From Calycina herbarum (lineage: Eukaryota; Ascomycota; Leotiomycetes; Helotiales; Pezizellaceae): a stretch of DNA of 64,000 nucleotides. The stretch is taken from contig LLEY01000042.1 of the NCBI GenBank assembly GCA_001414485.1, positions 361,563 through 425,562 on the forward strand. Reading direction: 5' to 3'. Within the stretch, counting starts at the first letter, position 1. Every line of letters starts with the position of its first letter. The notes beneath the pieces were generated by a model. That model was given only the letters and a program-made list of their open reading frames with translations, was not told the DNA's origin and ran no database searches. Of this stretch, positions 11,008-22,609 are shown in pieces. The translations under genes and the position numbers were made by a program.

Positions 11008-13080
11008 TCACATGGCTTTCCCAACACCCCCTTTACTGCTCGTCGTACTCTTCAGAGAATTCGCCGAACTACCAGGTCCAAGATCTGGTCCTGGGTCGCC
11101 CCATTCACTGAGACTAGATACACCGCTGCTGTAGTTGCTTTCGTAGGTGCCGCTGGAGTTCACCCGTTGTTCCACGGGAGAGTTGACGCGTGGTTGTCCG
11201 TAGCCAGATGGTGGGTTTTGGTTAGCTGCGTTGGAGGTGTTGATGGGAGCGGGATAGAGATTCACACTACTATCACCACCCGAGAGACTCGGTGCTCTCG
11301 AATGACCAGATACAGCCGGACTCTCGAAATTCTGATTATTCGTTCGACGCCACAGTTCTGGTCGCTCGAGGTCGAAGGGGTCGGATCGTCCTTTTCCTTT
11401 TCGGGCATTGCTTGAGAAGGCAGAGAAGACGGTGTCGCGGTAGCTATCGCGACTGGGGGCTACTGATGATGGGTAGCGGGATACGGGTCCTGAGGGAGCG
11501 AGGTTTTTGGCTCCGATTGAGGCACCGCGGGATCGTCGTACATCGGCGACGTAGGTATTTTGTTTTGAGACTGAGGGTTGAGGTTGGGTGATGGGGTCAG
11601 CGAAGGGATTGGAGCGGGAATCGTAAGCTGGTTTGGCTGGGTCCGCAAACGGATCTTGGAGGGATTTAAAGCTCAATCCTAGACTTCCAAGAGGGGGTAG
11701 GGAGGAACCGGATTCAACTCTTGTATTGTTTCGGCGGCGCTCGGCTTGTAGTTGGAGCTCGCGATCATCCATTCCTAGGAGTTGCGAAAAGTCCGGCGTG
11801 GGGTTGTTGAGTTGTGCTTGCTTTTCATTCGCAACTCGAGCTGCTGTAAATGGATCCTCTGGTTCAGATAACATTGGCATATGGAGCTTCTTGAATTTAG
11901 TCCACCATTCTGTAAATCGCTCCTTGACCCCAGGCTTCTCTCCAACCGCTGAGAAAACAGAATTGTTCCGGCTGTGTTGGGGAATTGGCCCGTCCAAAAA
12001 TTGCGAGTTACCTCTGTTCAAGTTGACACTTGGACTATCGCTTCTATCCCTCACTACCGTCTTTTTCAATTTCGCTCCCAATCCAACCAATCCCACCTGG
12101 AGACCGGCTGCTGTGGCCTTGAATTTATCTGCTCTAGACCACTTCTCATCATTATCGTTATCGAACGTTGACATTGGTCCACCAGCTTTCTCGTCTCTAT
12201 AAAATTCGGTCCGGGTTCCAGTTCCGAGAGGGGTGAGTAGAGATTGTCTCTTCTTTCGTCTTTTGATGCAGAAGAATATTAAAAATGCAAGACTTGCGAT
12301 AAAGGCCATCGAGCCTAGAACACCACCCACAACCGGCCCCGCCGTCATCCGGGGACTCGACGCAATGCCTCCATCTGTTGATTCTTTGCTTGCCTCGGAG
12401 CTTGATGTTGATGAAGATAAATGAGCAGATGATGTTAAGGAATTTGACGCAGCAGCACTTGTCGCTCGGGCGCTACTCAAAGTAGTTCGCGCAAGCGAGG
12501 AGAGTGTTGGAGTTGCGGATACCTCGCTCTGAGCAATTGCTAATGGGGTACCGGAAGATTCTGTTGGAGTCGTACCTCTGGATGCGGGACTCGCTGAAAT
12601 GGCAACCAAACTAGATGAAACCGCGATACTTGATATGGAAAAGGGATTCGAACTCGAAATTGCACTCGTCGCGACTACTGCACTAGTTTTTGCGGCCGTA
12701 TTGGATGCCACGACTGGAGCGATCGATGTCGTGAGGGCTAGGGAAGCCGCAGATGTTGTTGGAGGGGCATTGACGATGGACGTCGAGGAAGGAGGTGTGA
12801 TTATTGCTGCCGCGCTGGTTGTTGCTGCAACAGTAGAGGCTGCCGCGAGAGGTGGTGTACTGCTTGTGGAAACAAATACAGGTGGTACGGAGGTGGATGA
12901 CGCTGTTGTTTGGGCGGTCGTCGATATCGATGTAGTTGTCGCAGCAGCCGTTGTTGAGACCACGGCCACACTCGTAGATGAATCACCTCCTCCTCCTTGA
13001 ATTTTTGGAATAGCTGTGCATTTCTGACCGTTTACTGTGGTTAAAGAAAATCCTGCCGGCAGGTTCGCGCTCGTCGACAT
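11008..13080 (-). CDS. Ser/Thr/Ala-rich single-pass membrane protein (sensor-like)
   Basis: 690 aa, one exon. Residues about 30-240 are low-complexity Ser/Thr/Ala, typical of a heavily O-mannosylated outer domain. One helix follows at about residues 249-271 (VVGGVLGSMAFIASLAFLIFFC) and then KRRKKR, a strong cytoplasmic stop-transfer. The long inner part (about 410 aa) is polar, rich in Pro/Ser/Asn, and has short recurring NPFADP-like motifs. The architecture resembles fungal cell-wall stress sensors of the Mid2/WSC type, but no WSC cysteine domain is visible and no signal peptide precedes the outer domain. The name is therefore only architectural. Function unknown. Confidence 0.65.
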   Translation of the reverse strand: MSTSANLPAGFSLTTVNGQKCTAIPKIQGGGGDSSTSVAVVSTTAAATTTSISTTAQTTASSTSVPPVFVSTSSTPPLAAASTVAATTSAAAIITPPSSTSIVNAPPTTSAASLALTTSIAPVVASNTAAKTSAVVATSAISSSNPFSISSIAVSSSLVAISASPASRGTTPTESSGTPLAIAQSEVSATPTLSSLARTTLSSARATSAAASNSLTSSAHLSSSTSSSEASKESTDGGIASSPRMTAGPVVGGVLGSMAFIASLAFLIFFCIKRRKKRQSLLTPLGTGTRTEFYRDEKAGGPMSTFDNDNDEKWSRADKFKATAAGLQVGLVGLGAKLKKTVVRDRSDSPSVNLNRGNSQFLDGPIPQHSRNNSVFSAVGEKPGVKERFTEWWTKFKKLHMPMLSEPEDPFTAARVANEKQAQLNNPTPDFSQLLGMDDRELQLQAERRRNNTRVESGSSLPPLGSLGLSFKSLQDPFADPAKPAYDSRSNPFADPITQPQPSVSKQNTYVADVRRSRGASIGAKNLAPSGPVSRYPSSVAPSRDSYRDTVFSAFSSNARKGKGRSDPFDLERPELWRRTNNQNFESPAVSGHSRAPSLSGGDSSVNLYPAPINTSNAANQNPPSGYGQPRVNSPVEQRVNSSGTYESNYSSGVSSLSEWGDPGPDLGPGSSANSLKSTTSSKGGVGKAM

Positions 13081-15992
13081 AATGAATGTAGAAAGGCGAC
13101 ACCAGTCGCTAAAAAGAAGTGGAAGTCAACCGTCAAGGCGAGATATGTGTAAAGAAAGGGCCTCAAGCCATGGATGAATCTATCGCGCTCTTTGTTTTCG
13201 TGATCCTCGAATTCCTCGTCGTCGCGGCCGGCATGGTCTTGACGATAGGATGTTTGCGAAAGAATAAGAAGCCACGATGTGGTGGTCAGAGAATCAATGA
13301 GCTGTGTGGAGACAGAATGACCCAAGCAGGAGTAACGGGGTCGACTTCTGAGAAGGCATGATCTCCGGCTCTCAAAACGAGCGTTCTGACAAGACTCGGC
13401 GGCGGGTCACCGTGGTGAGGTCTCGAGGGGTGTGCCTGTGCAAAAAGACGTTGGTGGTTTTGGGTGGTGGAGGGAGGAGGAGAGGGTCAGAGAGGGGTTG
13501 ATTTGTTTGAGACCCCAGCACACTTGGCGCTTCTGTAACGATGATGAGGCAAATACGGCAAATACCCCCTGCTACACAGGGGCTACCGGACTCTTGAATC
13601 TGGAATGAGAAATCGCCGTTGCCCATCTTCCAAGGCAATGGGGCTTGACATTTCGAGATCTTCATAGGAGAAACATAAAATGGCCATCGGGAGGGTCGTG
13701 GAGAATTATGTTGACAAAATACCCGACTTCGGGTAGGGGGGAAAAGGAGTTAAAAACGAGTAAACTGAAGGAAAATAGGAGGTACAGTAACAAGACGTGA
13801 AGCAATTCGCTCGCGCTATTGTATTGAACGCGCCCACACGTTCTTAAGGGTGGATGCCTAGTGAAACAATTTCGTAAATGGACATTCTGAATGGGTGATG
13901 GTGAGGTCACCGTCGCCCAAGGAGGTGTTTCTTCAGCCTTGGACCTTGCTGTTTGCAAAATAAAGCCAAGAACCATGGACTCGATCACCAAGTTGACGGA
14001 AAAGCGGGGAGCCGTACCTATTCGAGGTGGACCTGAGGGGGCTTGTGAACTTGCACTTTGCTTTCGACCTTGTCTCGAAGAAGGATTTTCCGGAAACCAA
14101 TGCACCCCGGCGAAGACGGTACTTGTCACACCAGCTGATCCCTACTGGAAACATATGGCTCTTTTCGACCAAGTATTTGACATTACACGAGCAGATGCTT
14201 CTGGCCATGGAATGGAATGAAACGAAGAGACCAAATATGCTTAAAATCCGCGAGATGGGAAAGATCATATGTAGGTACCACAATAAATTGTACGTGTAAG
14301 TGCCTGTACATAAAACACCCTCCATGTACTAGCGACTGCTTTCCGGTTGAACAGTCATTTATCAACCACCTGAATCGCCTCGCTGGTATCTCCGCAGAAG
14401 CGAGAAGACACAACCAGCTGCGACAGGATTGACCTCAGGTCAACTCTTAGCTCAAGCTATAGGAGTTAGCTGCTCGTAACTGTATCCAATATTCATGATG
14501 ATTTCATATTGATTTCTGGACCTTCTTCGGAGAATTATCAGCAATAGTATGAGAGTCTGAGTCGATTATATCGGGAGGAACCATACGCGGAGGCTCTCAA
14601 ACGAGAGCGTATAAGAGCCTATCTCTGCGTGTTTAAGGTTGTCAGAACCCTCTCAGCCACCGAGCTTAACCAGAGGGTGCAAAGTAAGGTTGATGATCTT
14701 CTTCCGCCATGACCCGTCTATTGGTAAGTTTCCGGAAGAGGAAATTGTCGCTGGAAAGGGGAGGAAATGTTGGCGGCGTCCCTCGGTTCTTTCGTCATCG
14801 CTATCTACGCGCTATCGTATTTTAAGGACGTAATTGTCGGGATTCATGGCCGTACTCGATTAACTGAATTTTCCTTTTTTCTCCTTTCCCCGGATGTGTT
14901 GATATCGATGCTGCATGACGGGAGAGTTGTGGTCCGATGGGCACAGACAATGCCACTGCCGTACGTAAGGAGCTAGAAGGACCGTAAAACAGTGCAGCTG
15001 CCATTCCCAAGATTAAAATTGGACGATGATGGAGTGCTATGCAAAAACATCTCGTACTGGTGCCGTGACGTCGTAGGAAATATACTGGTAGTGATTGATT
15101 AATCGTGAATCGGTTAGTGTTGTGGTTGTTGTATTGTTGACCCTGTAGCGTAGACGGCGCATGAGGGGTCGCTGGCACGTTTATGCGACTCTACCCGAGT
15201 ACTACTCGAGTACCTGCCATCTCAACCTCGACACCAACAAACGTTTCGCCTGTACCAGTGACTCCCAGTGCTCTGCTCTGCTCTGCTCTGCTCTGCCAAC
15301 CCAAACGATCGAATAGCTTCGATAGCTTCCCACAATTGCGACTGCCTTTCCAAGCTCAATTGTGCAGTGCTGTAGCTCCCGTCAGCCTAGCCCTACCCGT
15401 CCCGCAAGATCAGATCATAGGCATGCCTCTATAGATCGATCTTCTTCTCAAAGGCAAAATATCCTGGTGATCGGCTATTGCATCTGCCTTTGCGACGCGG
15501 GGGAAATGAGAAAGGGGCAGCATGTTTGCCACTATTCCAGCTTACGGTACGCTCACCTTCTCCTTCTCCGCAATGTTCCTTCCTGCCCAACACAACACCA
15601 ACCAACATGAGAGCATCGAGCACAAAACACGAGCCTCGAGCCTCGAGATATCCGTTGCCCTCAAACTTGCACTGCACTCTCGCCACTGTCTGTCCATCGT
15701 TCATCTCGCGTCTTCCTTCTCACGTCTGCACGCCGTATCATGCAAGTCATGGTTCTCGCCCACATCCAAGACTTCAAACTTATGCCTTGGGTCACGGCGT
15801 GGATCAGACGGCTGCCCCAACCTGTCATGAAGTTTTGCACTTTCATCTTGTCTCTGTTGGTGCACATGTCTCTGTTGGTGCACGTGAATTGTTTCAGGAA
15901 TCAGATTTCTCGTCTTTCTCTGCCACCCAAGTCTCGGCCAGCATTGGCATCGTCGTTTGGCTAGTTTTGGCTCGTTTGGTTCAATCCAGTCT
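13081..15992. other. 2.9 kb without a supported gene
   Basis: Overlapping open frames of up to about 190 codons exist on both strands, but none shows a recognisable domain or spliced continuity. A CTCTG pentanucleotide repeat (five copies) lies at 15271-15295. A tandem copy of TCTCTGTTGGTGCAC occurs near 15850-15885. The part after about 15180 is C- and T-rich and probably forms the promoter and leader of the gene starting at 15993. Confidence 0.45.
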
Positions 15993-17621
15993 ATGGTATC
16001 AAAACTCACACCTGGTACAGGAGTACCACAAAGATCAGACACAACCAAACCTCTGAAGCTACCTCCTCAGACACCAGTCAGATTTCCCCAATGTACGCCA
16101 CACTCCAATGGGAAGGCTGCTTCATCTTCAGATAACTCGCTGGTCAACCTGCTACAATCCATACACAGACCAGCAGATATCAAACTCTCACACCTGGAAG
16201 CACTCGGTCTCCACGTGATAACAGATGCCCAACCTCAAGATCTCCTCCCAGAACCAGGCTATTTGCCACCAGTTGAAGCATGGAACGCCATTGAAGCGAA
16301 TGATCTCTTGGGAACGAATGACGCAACGAAAAGACCTCTGAGCAATGGCAATTTATCTCCGGGTGTTCAGACCTACCGAGAGCGTCAAAATGAACTCTTG
16401 TTAGACAACACAGCAGCATTCCGAAGCATCCGGCGCATCCCCCCTCCAACTGGAGAATCTGCCGTCAGATTAGGGAACGCATATGAGTTTTTCAAGAATC
16501 TCGAATTCTTCTCTGCATATTGGGATGATACCTCCTTACCACCCAAAGGGGAATCTTCAAACGAAACTCCTTCTGATTCGACAGGAGAAAAAAAGGAAGA
16601 CTCCCAAGAACAGCCAGGAGTGCCATCCCATCTTCTCACACACCAACGCATGGGCACGGGCTCACAGCTCCCCCCTGAATATCGACAGAACCTCATGACA
16701 TCCTTCGTTAAACTCGTCGCTTATGATTTCGGCTGCAATGTATCTCTTGCCCGAAGCGAGCCTAGACTTCAATTGACCCCACCAACATCTACATCCTCAC
16801 CGCCCTCTCACTTCAACTCCTCTGCCCATTTCATCTACCGCACCCCTTCGGAACGTTCTGCAGCGCGAGGAGGAATCATAGAAGGTCCCGTAGCAACAAT
16901 ATCCAGCCGCACCAGCACCATCTTCGCCACCGAAGCCGACTCCCTCCTCGACCTCTCCCGAGAAGTCGTAGCAGTACTAATCACAGCCCAACACCGCTCC
17001 CGGGAAGGACAAACCGAAAAGCGCTTCGGCGAAGAAAAATGGTGGACCACCAAACCTAGATGGGGCGGTGGTCCCGGGGGTCCTATCGGGCGAGAAGCTG
17101 ATAAAGCAGACGAGACAGCTTCAGCTTCTACCCTTCCCACCACTATCTCACAGGTAGAAGAAAAACTCTCCCCTGTGACATCAGAAACCAAACGATTATT
17201 CGAACTCAATCCCACTCCCACGAAAAGAAATAAGAGAGGAAAGGAAACAATGCAAATATATGATAATTACCGGAAATTACTTCCTCCTGCTTCAACTTGG
17301 GATCGTCGAACTAGGTATCTACCGATTGGGAAACCGGTTCCGGGGAAGGGGTATGATGATATCTTTCTGGTTTCGGCCTTGAATCATCATGTTTCTATTG
17401 TGAGAGTTAGGGTTCCGGAGGCTTTGTTGGGGGTACTTGAGGGTGGGGATGGGGAGTGGGATAAGGTTGTTATGTGGAGGAGTCGATGGTTTGATTTGTT
17501 TTTGAAGGACGATAGGGTTGAGGCTATGCAGCTTGTTTGGGGGATGATGGCTTGGTTGATGAGGAAGGTTGAGGGTCCGCTTTTGAAGGAGGAGGGGGCG
17601 GGAAAGATGGGTGCTTCGTGA
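15993..17621 (+). CDS. conserved-looking protein of unknown function
   Basis: 542 aa from the first ATG (MVSKLTPGTG). The frame is open further up, to about 15957, but only with a TTG. Not recognised. It is polar and Pro/Ser/Thr-rich in the middle, with no membrane helix or signal peptide. Two parts look globular. One is about residues 55-200 (LVNLLQSIHRP, VRLGNAYEFFKNLEFFSAYWDD). The other is the last 120 residues (KGYDDIFLVSALNHHVSIVRVRVPEALL, WFDLFLKDDRVEAMQLVWGMMAWLMRK). Codon use and length support a real gene. It is intronless as far as can be seen. Confidence 0.6.
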   Translation: MVSKLTPGTGVPQRSDTTKPLKLPPQTPVRFPQCTPHSNGKAASSSDNSLVNLLQSIHRPADIKLSHLEALGLHVITDAQPQDLLPEPGYLPPVEAWNAIEANDLLGTNDATKRPLSNGNLSPGVQTYRERQNELLLDNTAAFRSIRRIPPPTGESAVRLGNAYEFFKNLEFFSAYWDDTSLPPKGESSNETPSDSTGEKKEDSQEQPGVPSHLLTHQRMGTGSQLPPEYRQNLMTSFVKLVAYDFGCNVSLARSEPRLQLTPPTSTSSPPSHFNSSAHFIYRTPSERSAARGGIIEGPVATISSRTSTIFATEADSLLDLSREVVAVLITAQHRSREGQTEKRFGEEKWWTTKPRWGGGPGGPIGREADKADETASASTLPTTISQVEEKLSPVTSETKRLFELNPTPTKRNKRGKETMQIYDNYRKLLPPASTWDRRTRYLPIGKPVPGKGYDDIFLVSALNHHVSIVRVRVPEALLGVLEGGDGEWDKVVMWRSRWFDLFLKDDRVEAMQLVWGMMAWLMRKVEGPLLKEEGAGKMGAS

Positions 17622-18298
17622 GCAGATAGAGATATATAGATAGGTAGTACATTCACGACTCTAAAAAGGTCGACTAGAATACAGTATAAATTCACACTTT
17701 TTTCCGTGTAGTTGGAGGTGGAAGGATGTGGCTTTTCTGCTTTCAGTGAGTTTTTGTTCTTCTGTGCTCCCTGCATGTTCAAAAATAGTTACCAGTGGCA
17801 GCAAAGTAACCCCAGGAATATCTTGAGGCTTAAACGCAGCTGATCCAGCATTGGTGTAACACCAACGAGGCTCCGATTTTGAAAAAATCAAGACACCTCA
17901 CTATTCTCCCAGCATCCACAGGAAAAATTGACATTCTATAAAACAATGATCAATATTCCCGAAGACCTGATAACCAAGAGATAATATACCGAGTTTGTAT
18001 ACTCCCTTTTGTGTTGTTCCAATGTAATACAGTATTCCCCTCGCTTAAGCTAGGAGGCTTTTCTCTTAACCTGTGCAATAATGTTCGACCAATCGGCCAT
18101 CGACACGCCTGTGGGCAAGGCAGCTCGTCAATTAATAAATGACCTTATCCAGCTTACATCGTAGCTAATTAGGGGTAGTTCCGTGGCGGTTATATACCCC
18201 TCGGCCCTCCCTCTTCAAACGTCGTGCGTACTTGTTGCAAACTTATCATCATCTCTCCCTCAACCACTCCCCCATCTACTGAGCGCAATCCGGCAAAA
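17622..18298. other. intergenic, with a likely promoter at its right end
   Basis: No gene supported. A TATA-like GGTTATATACC lies near 18189, about 110 bp ahead of the small gene starting at 18299. It is followed by a C/T-rich leader and a CAAAAATGG start context. Confidence 0.4.
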
Positions 18299-18668
18299 AT
18301 GGTTAATCTAATGGCAGGCCGTCAAGCCCGTGTTCGTGCGGAAATAGTAAGGAAAGAGCAAAACAGACCCGCGAGACTTGCCGCTCAGCCTTCCCGTCCT
18401 CCACCTGCGCCGGTCGGAAACACCAACATGACCTACCAAGTTCAGAATTAGAACACCACGTACACTTCCACAACTACTCATGTAAGCTCCCCAAACTATC
18501 ACAACCCATCAACACATCCCTCTTCACATCTCTCACGCGGCCTTCCAGATACAGATCCAACGAAACACAAATTCGAGTTTTAGCCCTGGCTTCGATGGTG
18601 GTAAAACCGTGCATCAGGGGTCTTATGACATGCGAACCAACATCTATAACGGTGTAGGAAGGTGGTAA
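18299..18668 (+). pseudogene. small gene interrupted by an in-frame TAG
   Basis: From ATG 18299 the frame codes 50 aa (MVNLMAGRQARVRAE...NTNMTYQVQN), then TAG at 18449-18451. The same frame continues (NTTYTSTTTH) to a good GTAAGC...CAG intron at 18482-18548. It resumes in phase as IQIQRNTNSSFSPGFDGG and on to YNGVGRW, with TAA at 18666-18668. Without the TAG it would be a 100-residue protein. The TAG could be a recent CAG-to-TAG change (the flanking QVQN/NTTY is Gln/Asn/Thr-rich), a readthrough stop, or coincidence, in which case the 50-aa product is the real one. No family recognised. Confidence 0.45.
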
Positions 18669-19279
18669 TGCACTTGGTCTGGAAGCCCAAAACACTTCAA
18701 GGCACTAGGTCTTTCCCATTCAACTTGGTGCATCAAGAAATAAATGTGTGCTAGATATCCATCAAGGAACAAGGTAGGAAGGAAGCTAGAAAGTAGGGAA
18801 TCGGGGAAAGCCGATTTCTCAAATGTTGTTTGTTTCTTTCTTGGAGGTGGTTTCATCAAATTCTCGTTCGACACCATTGGACATCTTCTTTTTCGAAACA
18901 AAATAATCTGAATACATCACTTTTCAAATTGCCAATTCAAGTATCCGTAGGTGTATAGTACCTACTCTCTTCACCAATTCTATGGAATGAGTGCTTTAAT
19001 CGACGTGGAAGTTATAACACTCAACTAATTTACCATGCTTTGTATCCAAGCGCTCTTTTCTCAGAATGGAAATTGTAAATTCAAACACTTATTTGCAGCT
19101 GAAATTTTGGTTCCTTCGAGGTATTTGATGATTTTTTCAAACTCTTTTATTCACTTCTCTCTCGGAGTAAAGAGTACACATCCATATTAGGAAAGAAATC
19201 CTTTCTTTATATTCCATTATCATCTTAATACTTAATCTCACTGATCTAGCGATATTTTACGAAAGTTTACTGCCTCGCT
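18669..19279. other. intergenic, AT-rich
   Basis: No coding region or clear repeat can be supported here. It leads into the repeat island. Confidence 0.4.
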
Positions 19280-21610
19280 GACGCTGAGACTTGTCCCTTA
19301 TGCTTCCCTCAGACCTCTGTCAGCGCTAGAATAGAAGATTCGGGTCAGAATGTTAAAAAGATTCACTACTTTCTTAGCGTCAACGAAGAGGGTAGGTGTT
19401 ACACAGAGTGAGACTGGTGAAAATACCGAGTACACAAAAAGAAAAGGCTGTTTTTCTATTTCATCTAAATCTCAACGTCTCAAATATAATTTGTCATCTC
19501 CTAGCATCTGGTATACTTTATTTACCAATTATAGAGTTGACTAATTCTGTCTAGAAATATTCTAGATTCGCTATAATCAACCTCTATACTTCGTTGAAAT
19601 AACTCAAGTCTTCTATATTAAATAAATGTTACTCGGATAGGTATCTAATACTCTAACGCTTCAAAAATTCGAGACTTTATTTATATAATTTAATTACTCT
19701 AGTTACTCTCTGTTGGTTCGACTTGGTGGTCGATAGCTTGATGCAAAAAGAGTATATTATCGTTGTAACTATCGTTGATGCATACCGAGTACAAGAGTAC
19801 TCGGTGTTGTTTATATACCTGCCCTCCTCGTTAAGCGAGAAGGGCACTGCACGTGAAAGTGCTACAAAGCACGTGGAAGTGCTAACCACTTATATATACC
19901 GACACTCTCAGACAATGGGATTTAATAGCTTAACTTACTAGACTTACTACTAAATACTATAAAATAGTGACGTAATTGGACAATTTCGCAAATGGTGAAT
20001 AAAGTATACTAGTTAGTACTTATCAATACTGAATATTTCTTCTCTGTCTTCTTGATTCTCAAGCTTGTAGCACACAGATGATTCCACCATTACGTATATG
20101 TGTAACATCGGCTCTCTTCGCACACGCTAAGCCTTGAAAAGGCCGACTTCACTGCTTTCTTAGCGTCAACGAAGGGGCTAGAAAGTCACGGGGGTTGATC
20201 TGTTGCTTAATATAGCTAGCACCATACTATTTTCTCAACATCTAGAAAGGGACTTAATAGTAAACGAACTAGTTAGCACCTCTTACCTTCCCCTTTTTTC
20301 ATGTTTGAAATTGGATCTGACTTTTCATGCTGTGTAACCTCGACCCCCCTTCGTTGATGCGGAGAAAGCAGTGCTTTCCTAACTCTACCCTCTGTTGGGA
20401 AATCAACGCCTTATTTGATGCTAAGGAAGCAGTGAAGGCTGGCTTCGCGAAAAACACTTGTAAAGTTGAAAATCTTACTTACTTCGCTAAAGGTCCCTCC
20501 CACGCCCCCTAATTCCAACCCCTTCGCTGACGCTAAGAAAGCAGTGAAGTTCAGCCTGGTATGCAAGTCGCATTGTCAGGGTGCCATGGAACCATTTACA
20601 CAACACGGCTTTCTTAGTATCAGCCAAACACGGTATATCTTACAGAAATTGGAAACCGTTTAGCGCAGGTAATCACAGTGTTCAACATATTCAACTCGAC
20701 CTTTTATTTAAATTTCCCCATAAACTCCAGGTGCTAAATCTTTCTCTTGTAAATTTGATATTTCGTATTCCTTCCGGCTTTTCATGTTGTATAACATCAA
20801 CCCCTTCGAAAAATTCTAACTAGAATACCCGGCGTCATTATGACGAGGCTTTCATTTAGTAGCGGACACAGAAATCGTTTCCGTGACCCGATTTCTTATT
20901 CAAATTTCCTCTTGAGGCTCCAAGTAATGCTTCCTCATTCTCTTTTCAATTTGATTTTTTGCATCTCACCTGACTTTTCATGCTGTGTACTGCAACATCA
21001 ACTCTATGGTTGACGCCTAGAAAGCAGCGAGAGCAAATTGAGGCCCATGATTATTCCTCCTCCAGTATTTTCAACTCCTTTTTCGGAAGAGGCGGAGAAA
21101 AAAAGCTTCGTCTTACTTGAGACGTCCAAAATCTTACTTCGCAAATGGACCTCCCCTGGTTGACGCTAAGAAAACAGTAAACTAAAGAGTCAGCTCACAT
21201 AAAAAAAAAATCACTGCTTTCTTAACGTTAATGAAGGTGTTGAGAAGTTATGGGGATTGTCCAGTTGCTTCTGCTATGGGGAACACCATATTACATTCTC
21301 AGTATCAAGGAAGAGAATTGACAGTGAACAAAGTGACTAGCAATAATAAGGCGTCGTACTTTATAATTCAACGAACTGAATCATCAGAAACCACGCATTT
21401 CACCAGACTTTTCAAGCCGTGTGACGACTTTGTTGAAGCTAATGAACTCTATCCTCTGTGTCTCAAACTAACTTCTTCATTGACGCTAAGAAAGCAGTGA
21501 AGTGGCCGGCTTCGCGAAAACCACTTATAAAGTTACTTCGCTAAATGTCCCTCTCACCTCCCCTATTTCCAACTCCTTCGTTCACGTTAAGAAAGCAGTG
21601 AAATGTGAGG
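19280..21610. repeat. repeat island built on a 28-bp core motif
   Basis: A motif close to CTTCGTTGACGCTAAGAAAG followed by CAGTGAAG recurs in both orientations. Plus-orientation copies lie near 20348, 20410, 20523, 21005, 21158, 21476 and 21577. Reverse copies lie near 19362, 20148, 21209 and, partly, 20606. Longer flanking segments are also shared: the stretch after the motif at 20436-20520 resembles that at 21500-21575 (GGCTTCGCGAAAA, CTTCGCTAAA), and TTTTCATGCTGTGTA-like segments precede several copies. There is no open frame of note. It looks like a diverged, rearranged repeat family rather than a gene. Confidence 0.7.
19511..20009. mobile_element. MITE-like inverted-repeat element B
   Basis: The left end GTATACTTTATTTACCAATT (19511-19530) pairs with the right end at 19991-20009, whose reverse complement is GTATACTTTATTCACCATT. 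The arms differ at only a few positions. The 499-bp element is AT-rich and non-coding. The core CTTTATTCACCA is shared with element A at 10095-10301, so both probably belong to one transposon family. Confidence 0.55.
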
Positions 21611-22609
21611 CGGACATCAAACTCACCAGCAGTATCCCAACCACACTAATTCACCATCAGCCAAATATAAATATTACCATAATACCTCATTCGGAAGCTT
21701 AGAATCTACATATTATTAGGATACCATTAATAAAAGTTTTCATATTCATACTAAGCTTCATAATATCTTCAACAAGGAACCGAGGGAGAAAGGAGAGAAG
21801 AAAGTCAAAATTTCAGAAATTTAATGATTTAGAGTTTCTTCAATATAAATACGTGCGAGAGATATTTATATTCAACTTGATTTGAAAGGAATACCCTGAG
21901 GTTAAATTTATAACCAAGATAATATGAAGCTGTATCAACAGTCTAAGCGAGAATCGAGAGCTGAGGAAGTACTATTCCTCAATTATCCATCGTATCCCGG
22001 AGGAGAGTTCTCTTATTTGTTTGTTTCAATGTGTGAAACTATTCTGGTAATTTAAAACGACATTCAATTACATATCAAAACATGGGTTGAAGATCTCGAC
22101 GACCTCGTAGAATTCAGATGATATGGAATGGGTTTAGATAAGTCAAAGAACTTCGGATGAGTCGAGAATATGTGAGATAGAAGAACAGACGAGCCAAAAG
22201 AACATCAGACGAAAGAAGGGACGATACCCTCACCACGACTAAAGCAGAAAAGAAAACAACTTGGAAAAGATAAGAACTTTTCTTTCTTTCCTCATGTGTG
22301 TATCTAGTATAGTGTATCTATGTACTTCAACTACACCCAACCACCGGCACCATCCATTCTCAGGAACACCAATCAATCTTCTATTCATCCCTCATCAAGT
22401 TTTCTCCAAATCATCCCATCCTAACCACCAAAACCCACCAACCGCTCAAACTCCAACCCTCACGCCATCCAGTCATCACTCATCATAATCTAATCCTCAT
22501 ACTCCCGTTTTCTACCTACAACCCCACCCATATTAGCCATCATCCCCTCATAAAACGGGGAAATCAAGGGGTAGGTACTATAACGTCAAGCAAACAAGCA
22601 AGGGCAAAT
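21611..22609. other. AT-rich intergenic region
   Basis: No supported gene. The last 150 bp are rich in short C tracts and probably form the 3' region of the minus-strand gene ending at 22610. Confidence 0.4.

Noticed and set aside
13662..14129. Minus-strand open frame of 155 codons
   Set aside because: No recognisable domain, overlaps open frames on the other strand, and the composition looks like chance.
15478..16056. Plus-strand open frame of 192 codons overlapping the start of the 15993 gene
   Set aside because: C-rich leader sequence stays open by chance; no conserved features, and it conflicts with the better-supported frame.
22261..22488. 75-codon plus-strand frame with a hydrophobic start
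   Set aside because: Pro/His/Ser-rich low complexity in the 3' region of the phosphoglycerate mutase gene; no further support.
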